Assembly (NCBI GenBank): GCA_015521945.1
Contig: WANG01000089.1
Location: 1 to 13,745, forward strand
From: Candidatus Hydrothermarchaeota archaeon
GTDB lineage: Archaea > Hydrothermarchaeota > Hydrothermarchaeia > Hydrothermarchaeales > BMS3B
Length of the DNA stretch: 13,745 nt
Direction of reading: 5' to 3'
Shown here: positions 1 through 6,740 of the stretch, piece by piece
Layout: the number at the start of each line of letters is the position of its first letter
Numbering within the stretch: position 1 is the first letter of the stretch
The notes under the pieces: generated by a model
The model's input: only the letters and a program-made list of their open reading frames with translations
Told to the model about the DNA's origin: nothing
Databases searched by the model: none
Translations under genes and position numbers: made by a program

Positions 1-709
1 CGTGTCCGCCTCTCAGCGCCCTTATGTCCTTGCCGTTGTACTCGTCGGCTGTTCTGAGGTCAACGAGCTGCGCATCGGGGTCGTAGGTGACTATCTCAGC
101 ACCGTAGCGCTTCGTCATCTCGTCCAGAGCCTTGTCCGGCTTCTCCCCTGTAGCTATGTAGTATATCTCATCGGTGGTGGCGTACCTCTCCCAGATGGGT
201 GACGCCTTGAAGGTGGTCTTCGGCAGTGTCTTTGGCTCGGTGGTGAGCTCGCCGCCATCCTGGGTCCAGCTCACTATGCCACCGTTGTACCAGTACACCT
301 TGCAGCTCAGCCTGTCGCTGTTGCATCCCAGGACCTCAAGCACGTGGAAAGCCACGCCAGCCCTGGTTATGGTCGCGGGGTCGTAGTATATGATTATGTT
401 TGAGGAGTCGCTTATGCCGGCGTCGCCGAGCACCTGCTCCAGCTTCTCAACGGGCAGCATGGTTGCACTCGGGTCCCTCAGCGCCTTGTCAGCCCGCTTG
501 CCCAGGTTTATAGCCCCGGGAATGTGCCCCTTGGCGTACGCCTTCTCGTCCCTGACGTCAAGCAGCACCCACCCTGGCTGGTCCTTGTGCTCCTTCACGA
601 AGGCGGTGTCCACGAGAAGCTCCGGGTTCCCGTACTCCAGTGCAGCAACCGTGCCTGAATACACAAGCACAATCGCCAGAACTACCAACACTCCTATACC
701 TCTGGTCAA
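1..709 (-). CDS. Exported tandem-rhodanese sulfurtransferase, 3' end cut by window edge
   Basis: Reading the minus strand from a TTG at 709 gives 236 codons with no stop before the window edge, so the C-terminus is missing. The TTG has a strong Shine-Dalgarno (AGGAGGT, 715-721 on the plus strand as its complement) six bases upstream. Residues 1-23 are a hydrophobic signal peptide or anchor. Residues 30-155 form a first rhodanese domain with LLDVRDEKAYAKGHIPGAIN at 49-68. A second domain begins near 215 with LVDLRTADEYNGKDIRALRG. In the first domain the place of the catalytic Cys loop reads YYDPATITRAG (109-118), with no Cys, as usual for the inactive N-terminal half of tandem rhodaneses. The active Cys would lie in the second domain, outside the window. 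Likely role: sulfane-sulfur transfer outside the cytoplasmic membrane. Substrate unknown. Confidence 0.85.
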   Translation of the reverse strand, partial: MTRGIGVLVVLAIVLVYSGTVAALEYGNPELLVDTAFVKEHKDQPGWVLLDVRDEKAYAKGHIPGAINLGKRADKALRDPSATMLPVEKLEQVLGDAGISDSSNIIIYYDPATITRAGVAFHVLEVLGCNSDRLSCKVYWYNGGIVSWTQDGGELTTEPKTLPKTTFKASPIWERYATTDEIYYIATGEKPDKALDEMTKRYGAEIVTYDPDAQLVDLRTADEYNGKDIRALRGGH

Positions 710-756
710 CCAAGCACCTCCTTGTGCAATTTTGTGCTACTGTGCAGGCGACCCCA

Positions 757-769
757 TATCATTATTATC
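757..769 (-). promoter_or_regulatory. Probable TATA region for the rhodanese gene
   Basis: Read on the minus strand this AT-rich tract is GATAATAATGATA. It is the only AT-rich element upstream of the TTG start and lies about 50 bases before it, which would give a start of transcription near 738 and a leader of roughly 30 bases that contains the Shine-Dalgarno. The match to an archaeal TATA box is loose. Confidence 0.4.
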
Positions 770-784
770 TTTCAGATTCTGAAA
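770..784. promoter_or_regulatory. 15-bp perfect palindrome, candidate operator
   Basis: TTTCAGA-T-TCTGAAA has two perfect 7-bp arms around a single base. It sits directly upstream of the rhodanese TATA-like tract, where the BRE/TFB contact would be, and about 45 bp before the smc TATA box. A dimeric repressor or activator site is the simple reading. No other copy was noticed in the window. Confidence 0.4.
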
Positions 785-828
785 AACACGCCCGGAGGCA
801 TGCATACGGGCACAAATCCCATCAAAAG

Positions 829-836
829 TTTTAAAA
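829..836 (+). promoter_or_regulatory. TATA box of the smc-scpA operon
   Basis: TTTTAAAA preceded by an A-rich BRE-like CAAAAG. Transcription would start about 25 bases downstream, near 858-860. This falls after the ATG at 840 and before the GTG at 888, so it helps decide the smc start. Confidence 0.6.
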
Positions 837-874
837 GCCATGCGTATCCATAGGAATTTCATTCAGCAGCATCC

Positions 875-880
875 GAGGTG
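875..880 (+). promoter_or_regulatory. Ribosome binding site that fixes the smc start
   Basis: GAGGTG is followed by seven bases and then GTG at 888. The ATG at 840 has no comparable site and would add 16 residues that do not resemble an SMC N-terminus. Confidence 0.65.
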
Positions 881-887
881 CCTGCCT

Positions 888-3800
888 GTGATTCACATAA
901 AGAGGATAACTCTGAGGAATTTCAAGTCGTTTAAGAAGGTTTCAATTCCTGTCCCCAGGGGATTCACGGCAATCGTGGGTCCGAACGGCTCCGGCAAGAG
1001 CAACATAGTGGATGCCATCTGCTTTGTGCTGGGAAGGAGCAGTGCAAAGAGTTTGCGGGCAGAGCGCTTTTCTGACCTCATATTCAACGGGGGGAAGAAG
1101 GGAGAGCCTGCAAAGGAGGCGGAGGTGAGCATATACTTTGACAACTCCGGCAGGGAGCTCCCGGTGCCCGAGCGTGAGGTCAAGATAACCAGGAGTGTTG
1201 ATGCGAGCGGCAACAGCGTGTACAGGGTGAACGGGAGGCGGGTATCCAGGGCGGAGGTCATAGCGATGCTGCGTCAGGCGAACATCCACCCTGACGGGCA
1301 CAACATAATCCTCCAGGGTGATATTACCAGAATTATTGAGATGAATCCCGTGGAGAGGAGGAAGATTATTGATGAGATTGCGGGAATTGCGGAGTACGAT
1401 GAGAAGAAGAGGAAGGCGATGAGGGAGCTTGAGAAGGTGCAGGAGAACGTTGCAAGGGCTTCTGATGTGTTTGCAGAGGTAAAGGAGCTGACGGAGAGGC
1501 TCAGGAGGGAGAAGGAGGCGGCTGTGAGGTACAGGGAGCTCAGGGAGCAGGTGAGGAGGGGCAGAGCCTTGGTGCTCGCCTCAAGGCGTGCGGAGGCGGT
1601 GCAGAGGCTGGAGGAGCTGGAGGAGCTCAGGAGGGAGTGCACGGGCAGGCTTGAGAGGCTGGGCAGGCATGGGGAGATTCTGAGGGGGAAGAGGCATGCC
1701 AAGCAGAGGGAGATGGAGGAGATAAACCGGGAGATTGCGGCGCTTGAGGAGGGGGAGCACTACCCCCTGCTCAGGGAGGTTGAGCGTGCAAGGGCGGAGG
1801 TTGAGGGGCTCAGGGGGCGCCTCTCGGCGGCTGCGGCGAGGGTTGAGGGCGCCGAGGTGAGGATGGAGGAGTGCAAGAGGGGGCTGAGGGAGGTCCACTC
1901 CGAGAGGCTGGAGTGCGTGGAGAGGGTGGAGAGGCTGGGGCGGGAGATTGAGAGCCTGAGGGGGAAGGTGGAGGAGCTCAGGCGTGTGGAGGGGGAGCTG
2001 TACTCAAGGCTGAGCGCTATGGATGAGAGGAGCTCCTCAAGGAGGGGGAAGCTTGAGCGTGTGGCTTCAAGGGCTGAGGAGTGCAGGAGGCAGAGGGAGG
2101 AGCTGGAGAGGGAGGCGGCGAGGCTGGGGGAGAAGCTCAACGCTATTGACCTGGAGGGGATGAGGGGGAGACTTGAGGAGCTGAGGAGGAGGCGCTCTTC
2201 GGTTGTGAATGAGGCCGAGGAGGTGGAGAGGAGGCTCAGCAGCGCACGCAGGAATGTGGGTGCCCTCAGGGAGGAGCTGGAGAGGGCTGAGGGAGCTCTG
2301 AGGGAGAAGAGGGCGGAGCTTTTGAGGATTTCGGGAGAGCTGGAGCGCCTGATGGGTGAGCTGGAGAAGGCGAGAGCTAAGGAGAGGGCTGCGGAGGAGG
2401 TGAAGAGGAGCACAGGAGACGCGGCGGTGGAGGCTGTGCTCAGGCTGAGGGATGAGGGGAAGGTTAAGGGCATCGTGGGCACGGTTGCGGAGCTGCTGCG
2501 GTGTGATGAGAGGTACGCGGTTGCCATTGAGGTGGCTGGGGGAAGAGGGCTGCGCAGCATAGTGGTGGAGAGCGATGAGGTGGCTGAGGAGTGCATAAGG
2601 TACCTGAAGGAGAAGCGCATAGGCAGGGCGAGCTTTCTGCCCCTGAACAGGGTTAAGCCGAGACGCACGAGCGCGGAGGCTGAAGCCCTGGCGGCGAAGG
2701 CGTGCGGTCTCGCTACGGAGCTGGTGGAGTTTGATGAGAGGTTCTATCCAGCGGTGTCCCAGGTGCTGGGCAACACGGTGGTGGTGGAGAGCCTTGAGTT
2801 TGCCAGGCGCCACATGGGCAGGGTGAGGATGGTGACCCTTGAGGGGGACCTGGTGGAGGCTTCGGGGAGGATTACCGGGGGCTACTACCGCAGGTCCTCT
2901 GCGATATCCACCGAGAGGAGGAGCGGTGAGATTGAGGCTGAGGTGAGGAAGCTGAGGGCTGCCAGGGAGAGGGTGGAGGGCGAGGTGGAGGAGCTGAGGG
3001 AGCGGGTGGAGAGGCTCAGGCTGAAGCTCAGGGAGGAGGAGATTGAGGCGGAGCACCTGGGGGAGGTGCTTGAGAGCCTGGGGAGGCAGAGGAGGGAGCT
3101 TGAGGAGCAGGTGGGTGAGCTGGAGGCTGAGCTCAGGGTTGCGGGTGCCAGCAGGGAGAGGCTTGAGAGGGAGCTGGAGCGGGTGAGGGGAAGGATTGAG
3201 GAGCTGGAGGAAGAGTACGCCAGGCTGAGCGCCGAGAGGCGGAGGCTGGAGGAGGAGCTGAAGGATGAGGAGGCGGAGAGGCTCATGAGGGAGGTGCGTG
3301 CCACCGAGAGGCAGAGGCTTGAGCTGGAGCGCAGGGTGAGCCAGCTGGAGAGCGAGCGCCGTGTGGCTGAGTCAAGGCTGGAGGAGGTGCTCCTCCCCAG
3401 GTTCAGGGAGCTCAGAGCCGCCCTCCTGGAAGCCCTGCGGGAGAGGCGCAGGAGCACCGGGGAGATGCGGGAGGCTGAGCACGCCCTCAGGCAGGCGGAG
3501 GAGCGGTTCAGGCGGGCGGAGGAGAGGGAGCGCAGGCTGAGGGAGCACATCTCGGAGCTCAAGCGCAGGATGGAGAGGTGCACCGAGGCGGGAAGGCTGA
3601 TTGGAAGCAGGCTGTCCAGGATTGAGGAGGAGATGGGGAGGCTGAGGAGGAGGCTGGAGCGGGCGAACGTGGAGCATGCCAGGCTTCAGGCGAGGCTGGA
3701 GGGAATAGAGGCTGAGCTGCAGAAGTATGGGGATGTGGCGGTTGAGCTCATAGCTCCCATTGATACCGAGGAGATGGAGAGGGAGATAGCCAGGATGGAG

Positions 3801-4424
3801 GCCGAGCTCAGGCGCTTGGAGCCTGTGAACATGCGAGCCATTGAGGAGTACGAGCGGGTAAGGGAGAAGTACGAGAAGCTGGAGTTCAGGCTGAGGAAGC
3901 TGGAGGAGGAGAGGCAGGCGATTCTCAGGCTGGTGGAGGAGATTGAGAGCAGGAAGCTTGAGGTCTTCATGGAGGTTTTTGATAATGTGGCTGCAAACTT
4001 CCGCAGGATATTCTCCCAGCTCAGCGGAGGCGGCACGGCGGAGCTGCTGCTGGATGAGCAGGCGCCCTTGGAGGGAGGCCTGAGGATTCAGGCAAAGCCT
4101 CCGGGGAAGAATCCCCAGTACATTGAGCTCCTTTCGGGAGGTGAGCGAACGATAACGGCGCTCTCCTTCCTCTTTGCCATCCAGAGGTACCAGCCCGCGC
4201 CTTTCTATGTGCTGGATGAGATTGACATGTTCCTGGATGACAGCAATGTAAGAAAGATTTCGGAGATGATAAAGGAGGCTTCAAAGGAGGCGCAGTTTAT
4301 CGTGGTCAGCCTGAGGGAGAGCATGATGACGGCTGCTGACCAGCTCTTCGGTGTCACCAACCAGGATGGGGTGTCAAGAATAGTGGGAGTGGAGCTCAGG
4401 GATGCAGGAGTCAGAGCTGCTTGA
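888..4424 (+). CDS. smc: Chromosome segregation ATPase SMC
   Basis: Full-length SMC of 1178 residues, the usual size. It forms a V-shaped dimer that, with kleisin ScpA, organises and segregates the chromosome. From the GTG at 888 the protein opens with the ABC-type head (IKRITLRNFKSFKK), Walker A GPNGSGKS at 31-38, a first coiled coil to about 510, a hinge at about 511-665 with the Gly-rich ASGRITGGYYR, a second coiled coil, the signature LSGGERTITAL at 1082-1092 and Walker B FYVLDE at 1106-1111. The arms are extremely rich in Glu and Arg (GAG, AGG), which makes long spurious reverse-strand frames. An in-frame ATG at 840 is rejected: it lies before the predicted transcription start and lacks a ribosome site, whereas GTG 888 has GAGGTG seven bases upstream. 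The last 23 bases overlap scpA. Confidence 0.97.
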   Translation: MIHIKRITLRNFKSFKKVSIPVPRGFTAIVGPNGSGKSNIVDAICFVLGRSSAKSLRAERFSDLIFNGGKKGEPAKEAEVSIYFDNSGRELPVPEREVKITRSVDASGNSVYRVNGRRVSRAEVIAMLRQANIHPDGHNIILQGDITRIIEMNPVERRKIIDEIAGIAEYDEKKRKAMRELEKVQENVARASDVFAEVKELTERLRREKEAAVRYRELREQVRRGRALVLASRRAEAVQRLEELEELRRECTGRLERLGRHGEILRGKRHAKQREMEEINREIAALEEGEHYPLLREVERARAEVEGLRGRLSAAAARVEGAEVRMEECKRGLREVHSERLECVERVERLGREIESLRGKVEELRRVEGELYSRLSAMDERSSSRRGKLERVASRAEECRRQREELEREAARLGEKLNAIDLEGMRGRLEELRRRRSSVVNEAEEVERRLSSARRNVGALREELERAEGALREKRAELLRISGELERLMGELEKARAKERAAEEVKRSTGDAAVEAVLRLRDEGKVKGIVGTVAELLRCDERYAVAIEVAGGRGLRSIVVESDEVAEECIRYLKEKRIGRASFLPLNRVKPRRTSAEAEALAAKACGLATELVEFDERFYPAVSQVLGNTVVVESLEFARRHMGRVRMVTLEGDLVEASGRITGGYYRRSSAISTERRSGEIEAEVRKLRAARERVEGEVEELRERVERLRLKLREEEIEAEHLGEVLESLGRQRRELEEQVGELEAELRVAGASRERLERELERVRGRIEELEEEYARLSAERRRLEEELKDEEAERLMREVRATERQRLELERRVSQLESERRVAESRLEEVLLPRFRELRAALLEALRERRRSTGEMREAEHALRQAEERFRRAEERERRLREHISELKRRMERCTEAGRLIGSRLSRIEEEMGRLRRRLERANVEHARLQARLEGIEAELQKYGDVAVELIAPIDTEEMEREIARMEAELRRLEPVNMRAIEEYERVREKYEKLEFRLRKLEEERQAILRLVEEIESRKLEVFMEVFDNVAANFRRIFSQLSGGGTAELLLDEQAPLEGGLRIQAKPPGKNPQYIELLSGGERTITALSFLFAIQRYQPAPFYVLDEIDMFLDDSNVRKISEMIKEASKEAQFIVVSLRESMMTAADQLFGVTNQDGVSRIVGVELRDAGVRAA

Positions 4425-5082
4425 TGTTCACCCCGTGGACATGCTGGTTGACTTGGTTATAGAGGACAGGATAGACCCCTGGGAGGTGGATGTGGGGGAG
4501 ATTGCCACCAGGTTCTTAGAGAGGGTGAGGAGCATGCAGCGCCTCAACCTGAGGCTGAGCGGCAGAACCCTGCTTGCCGCATCCCTGCTGCTGAGGATGA
4601 AGAGCGAGAGGATACTGGAGAGGGAGGATGAGGAGGAGGAAGAGGAGCCTCAGGAAGAGGAGGAGCCCGGGAGGGAGGTTGAGGGGCTGAGGGAGGAGCA
4701 GGAGCCGCCGGCGCTTCCCGTGCCCGCGAGGCGGCGTGTTAGAAGGAGGACCACCATCTTTGAGCTGGTGGAGGCGCTCCAGCGGGCGCTGAGCGAGGAG
4801 GTGCTGCGCAGGAACTTTCCCAGAGGCAGGAGGGACAGGAGCTTAGTAATCCAGGTGGATGAGGAGGATATCAGGGAGAAGATTGAGAAGGTGTACTCAA
4901 CCCTCACCGAGGTGTGCGCCTCCATGGGCACGGTCAGCTTCTCGTACCTGGTGCAGGGGCGGGAGAGGCGGGAGATGGTTGAAACCCTGCTGTGCCTGCT
5001 GTACCTGAGCGCTCAGGGCAGGATACTGATGTGGCAGGAGGAGATTTTCGGGGAGATATTCATCTCCCTCCCAGAGTCCTGA
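4402..5082 (+). CDS. scpA: Segregation and condensation protein ScpA (kleisin)
   Basis: A 226-residue kleisin, normal length, which bridges the two SMC heads. The N-terminal helical region (residues 1-75, with HPVDMLVDLVIEDRIDPWEV typical of ScpA) would bind the SMC neck. Residues 75-105 are an acidic low-complexity linker (runs of Glu), and the C-terminal winged-helix part (about 135-226) would bind the SMC cap. The gene starts inside smc (23-base overlap, different frame), with GGAG at 4391-4394 seven bases before the ATG, so the two are almost certainly translationally coupled. No scpB is present in the window. The 3' end overlaps a convergent small membrane-protein gene by 23 bp. Confidence 0.93.
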   Translation: MQESELLDVHPVDMLVDLVIEDRIDPWEVDVGEIATRFLERVRSMQRLNLRLSGRTLLAASLLLRMKSERILEREDEEEEEEPQEEEEPGREVEGLREEQEPPALPVPARRRVRRRTTIFELVEALQRALSEEVLRRNFPRGRRDRSLVIQVDEEDIREKIEKVYSTLTEVCASMGTVSFSYLVQGRERREMVETLLCLLYLSAQGRILMWQEEIFGEIFISLPES

Positions 5083-5242
5083 GGAAGTCCCTTACCACCA
5101 AGTAGCTGAAGAGGTAGCCCAAGGATATGCCGGCGGCGCCTGCTAAGGCACCGAGCCTGTTGGTGAGAACCAGCACGGTGAGCAGGGTTATCCAGAGGAG
5201 AGCTGCAACAAGCAGCGTAAGGTGCTTAACAGGAGCTCTCAT
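5060..5242 (-). CDS. Small two-helix membrane protein, function unknown
   Basis: Sixty residues with two predicted membrane segments, about 8-26 (LTLLVAALLWITLLTVLVL) and 33-51, and a basic C-terminal tail (VVRDFLRTLGGR). Family not recognised. It begins 34 bases after the stop of the five-heme cytochrome on the same strand, so the two could be cotranscribed, although a hairpin lies between them. No clear Shine-Dalgarno is visible; the bases before the ATG are TTTTAAAAA. The gene overlaps the 3' end of scpA by 23 bp. Codon use resembles its neighbours. It could be an accessory subunit for the cytochrome, but nothing in the sequence proves that. Confidence 0.6.
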   Translation of the reverse strand: MRAPVKHLTLLVAALLWITLLTVLVLTNRLGALAGAAGISLGYLFSYLVVRDFLRTLGGR

Positions 5243-5258
5243 TTTTTAAAAGGGGAAG

Positions 5259-5278
5259 GGGAGAGCGGGTGCTCTCCT
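5259..5278 (-). terminator. Hairpin after the cytochrome stop, possible terminator or processing site
   Basis: On the plus strand GGAGAGC (5260-5266), loop GGGT, GCTCTCC (5271-5277): a perfect 7-bp stem that includes the cytochrome stop codon. On the minus strand it is followed by CCTTCCCCTTTT, a short pyrimidine run with only four Ts. That is weak as an archaeal terminator, so an mRNA stabiliser or processing site is equally possible. Confidence 0.4.
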
Positions 5279-5888
5279 AAAGGGAGGCTATCTCCTGGTA
5301 CCGCTTCTCCAGGATGGGCTTGTGGATGTCCTGGGGCTTGCCGTAGTGGCAGCGCTCGCACTTGCCCTTGTGTATCTTTATGTAGTTCCCGTCAAAGTGG
5401 CACAGCTGGCACACCAGGACGTCGCCCTCACGCTTCTCGGGCACCCTGAACTCGCCCTCCTTGGTCATGTGGCAGGTCTGGCACATCCTCACGCCCCTCT
5501 CCTCTATCTTGCGCTCGTGTATCTTGTGGATCTTCTGCCCGTGGCAGGTTGTGCAGATTCTCGGGGGGTCAATCCCCTTCTGCTCGTCAACCTTCATCAG
5601 CTTCGCAATCTCGTGGAAGCCCGAGACGTCCCCGTGGCAGTCAGCGCACACCACACCACCCGTGGGTGCCGCTGCAGGGGCTTTCGGAGACGGCGCCGCT
5701 GCCTCTGTTCTCAGCTTCTCAAGCTCTGCCTGCAGGCTCTCCACCTGTGACTGGAGAGAAGCCACCTTCTCCTCCTTCTTCTCAAGCTCCTTGGTGTACT
5801 TGCTGGAGATGTTCCCCACGTATATGAGTGTACCCACCAGCGCAACAGCCAGTACGACCACTATGACTCCCGCAACTTTGCTCGCCAT
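5277..5888 (-). CDS. Membrane-anchored five-heme cytochrome c
   Basis: A 203-residue protein from the ATG at 5888. An uncleaved signal anchor (residues 5-24) is followed by a coiled coil rich in Lys and Glu (30-62), an Ala/Pro linker (63-78), and a heme domain with five CxxCH motifs: CADCH 81-85, CTTCH 112-116, CQTCH 136-140, CQLCH 160-164, CERCH 177-181. Extra histidines (FHEI, IHKIHE, IHKGK, DIHKP) could be the distal ligands of bis-His hemes. It should sit on the outside of the cytoplasmic membrane and carry electrons. The partner is unknown. Start choice: AGGAGGT ends six bases before 5888; an in-frame ATG at 5918 coincides with the predicted transcription start and would be leaderless, and an ATG at 5894 abuts the Shine-Dalgarno. 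I do not recognise a named family beyond small multiheme cytochromes. Confidence 0.9.
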   Translation of the reverse strand: MASKVAGVIVVVLAVALVGTLIYVGNISSKYTKELEKKEEKVASLQSQVESLQAELEKLRTEAAAPSPKAPAAAPTGGVVCADCHGDVSGFHEIAKLMKVDEQKGIDPPRICTTCHGQKIHKIHERKIEERGVRMCQTCHMTKEGEFRVPEKREGDVLVCQLCHFDGNYIKIHKGKCERCHYGKPQDIHKPILEKRYQEIASL

Positions 5889-5937
5889 GAACATACCTCC
5901 TCTTCGTTCAAGCTCCATTTAATGTACCCGAAAAAAA

Positions 5938-5947
5938 CTTATATACT
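5938..5947. promoter_or_regulatory. TATA element, readable in both directions
   Basis: CTTATATACT on plus, AGTATATAAG on minus. On the minus strand it has an A-rich BRE-like CCAAAA before it and would start transcription near 5917, giving the cytochrome mRNA a leader of about 30 bases that includes its AGGAGGT. On the plus strand the preceding AAAAAAAC is also BRE-like and would start an RNA near 5967. Confidence 0.6.
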
Positions 5948-5966
5948 TTTTGGTGCATCCCGTGTT

Positions 5967-6038
5967 GAGGTGAGCTGTCCTGCAGGCTAAGGATGTGAGG
6001 CGTGGTTAAAGCGCAGGCGCAAAGGGCGCAGCTTTTTT
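5967..6038 (+). ncRNA. Candidate small RNA of about 70 nt, unassigned
   Basis: This is a proposal from layout only. A plus-strand TATA reading (5938-5947) predicts a start near 5967. AGCTG (5973-5977) can pair with CAGCT (6029-6033), CCTGC (5979-5983) with GCAGG (6013-6017), and a GCGC-aaagg-GCGC hairpin (6017-6029) is followed closely by six Ts (6033-6038), as at archaeal 3' ends. I looked for C/D boxes, an ACA tail, a tRNA T-loop, SRP RNA and RNase P signatures and found none. The exact ends are guesses. Confidence 0.25.
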
Positions 6039-6169
6039 CTCGTCCTGACAGGGGGGAAGCCTGCTATTCTCCATCTCCAGAATTCCGTCCCGCACGTATC
6101 TGCCGGCTCATCGCCCTGCATAGGCTCATGTGCTCGCGTCGGGGATTAGCCAGAGGGGTGCGGCAGAAG
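6039..6169. other. Non-coding stretch with CCTG/CAGG and GGCTCAT repeats
   Basis: This is the rest of the 315-bp gap between cytochrome and RHH gene. It holds CCTG-A-CAGG (6044-6052) and CCTGCATAGG (6115-6124), related to the CCTGCAGG palindrome at 5979-5986, and GGCTCAT twice (6105-6111 and 6123-6129, 18 bp apart). They could be binding sites for the neighbouring RHH regulator. No convincing gene: a 63-codon GTG frame across it uses CGT/CGG arginine codons unlike the neighbours and runs through the next promoter. Confidence 0.3.
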
Positions 6170-6170
6170 C

Positions 6171-6180
6171 ATTTAAATAA
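6171..6180 (+). promoter_or_regulatory. TATA box of the RHH regulator, leaderless arrangement
   Basis: TTTAAATA (6172-6179) with a purine-rich AGAAGC before it. Transcription would begin about 25 bases on, at 6200-6204, which is the ATG itself. There is no good Shine-Dalgarno (AGG at 6198-6200 is too close), consistent with a leaderless mRNA. Confidence 0.65.
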
Positions 6181-6203
6181 GGGTTGCGCATGAGTTCAGG
6201 AAT

Positions 6204-6740
6204 ATGAAGTCTCCCACGAGGGTTACGATAGCTCTTGATGCGTCAAGTGCGGAGCTGTTTGAGAGGCTGAAGAGGGAAACCGGGCTGTCCCAGAGTGAGC
6301 TCTTCAGAAAGGCTCTCAGGATATACGCGGAGCACAGAAAGCACCGCAGCGTTGAGAGGGAGAAGCTTGACCTTTACATAGACATGCTTGCTGGCGGAGA
6401 GCATGTAATCCTTGATGTTGACCACTGGCAGCAGTTTCTCAGGCTCATTGAGGAGTGCCCGGAGCAGGAGAAGTTCTGGGAGGAGCACCGCCGCGTTGCC
6501 CGCTCCCATGCGGAGCAGTTCTTCGGCAAGACCAAGTCGGTTAAGGACGTAATCCTGCGCCTGGAGGCGTGCAACCTCTTCACCCTGAGCATGCCCTCGG
6601 ACACCGAGTTCACCCTGGTTTTCGGCTCACCCACCGCCAAGAAGTTCGTGAGGATATTTCTGGAGGAGGTGCTTGCCGGGATAGGCATGGAGGCTGAGAT
6701 AAAGGAGGACCTGACCAAGCTACGTGTCAGGGTCGGCTGA
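6204..6740 (+). CDS. Ribbon-helix-helix (CopG/MetJ-type) transcriptional regulator
   Basis: A 178-residue protein. Residues 6-45 form a ribbon-helix-helix: a strand TRVTIALD, then a helix SAELFERLKRETG, then SQSELFRKALRIY. Such proteins bind DNA as dimers with the strand in the major groove. The remaining 130 residues are much longer than in simple CopG proteins. They include a helical middle with His-rich spots (EHVILDVDHWQQF, EEHRRVARSHAEQF) and a C-terminal alpha/beta part (FTLVFGSPTAKKFVRIFLEE) that I cannot assign and that may sense a ligand or oligomerise. It is divergent from the cytochrome gene and could control it and itself; this is inferred from position only. The 3' end overlaps the convergent flippase by 14 bp. 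Confidence 0.85.
   Translation: MKSPTRVTIALDASSAELFERLKRETGLSQSELFRKALRIYAEHRKHRSVEREKLDLYIDMLAGGEHVILDVDHWQQFLRLIEECPEQEKFWEEHRRVARSHAEQFFGKTKSVKDVILRLEACNLFTLSMPSDTEFTLVFGSPTAKKFVRIFLEEVLAGIGMEAEIKEDLTKLRVRVG

Noticed and set aside
721..745. Three TGTGC copies spaced 8-10 bases (723, 733, 741)
   Set aside because: Too short and unevenly spaced to call an operator; they lie in the probable rhodanese leader.
3000..3300. Apparent tandem repeats of GAGGAG/AGGCTG
   Set aside because: These are heptad codon bias in the SMC coiled coil, not true DNA repeats or a CRISPR array.
1760..3583. Long reverse-strand open frames of 232-329 codons across smc
   Set aside because: They are rich in Ser, Leu and Arg/Pro, as expected from reading GAG/AGG coiled-coil codons backwards. 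They lie wholly inside a clear SMC and have no domain or ribosome site.
5322..5922. Three plus-strand frames of 92-153 codons opposite the cytochrome
   Set aside because: They are antisense to a gene with five CxxCH motifs and a signal anchor; their proteins are low-complexity and resemble nothing.
6002..6193. A 63-codon GTG frame in the gap before the RHH gene
   Set aside because: Codon use (CGT, CGG, CAT) differs from the neighbours, there is no ribosome site, the product shows no fold, and it runs through the TATA box of the next gene.
5950..6203. tRNA, SRP RNA, RNase P RNA or a known riboswitch in the large gap
   Set aside because: No T-loop, CCA end, SRP domain IV or RNase P core sequence was found on either strand, and no riboswitch core that I know.
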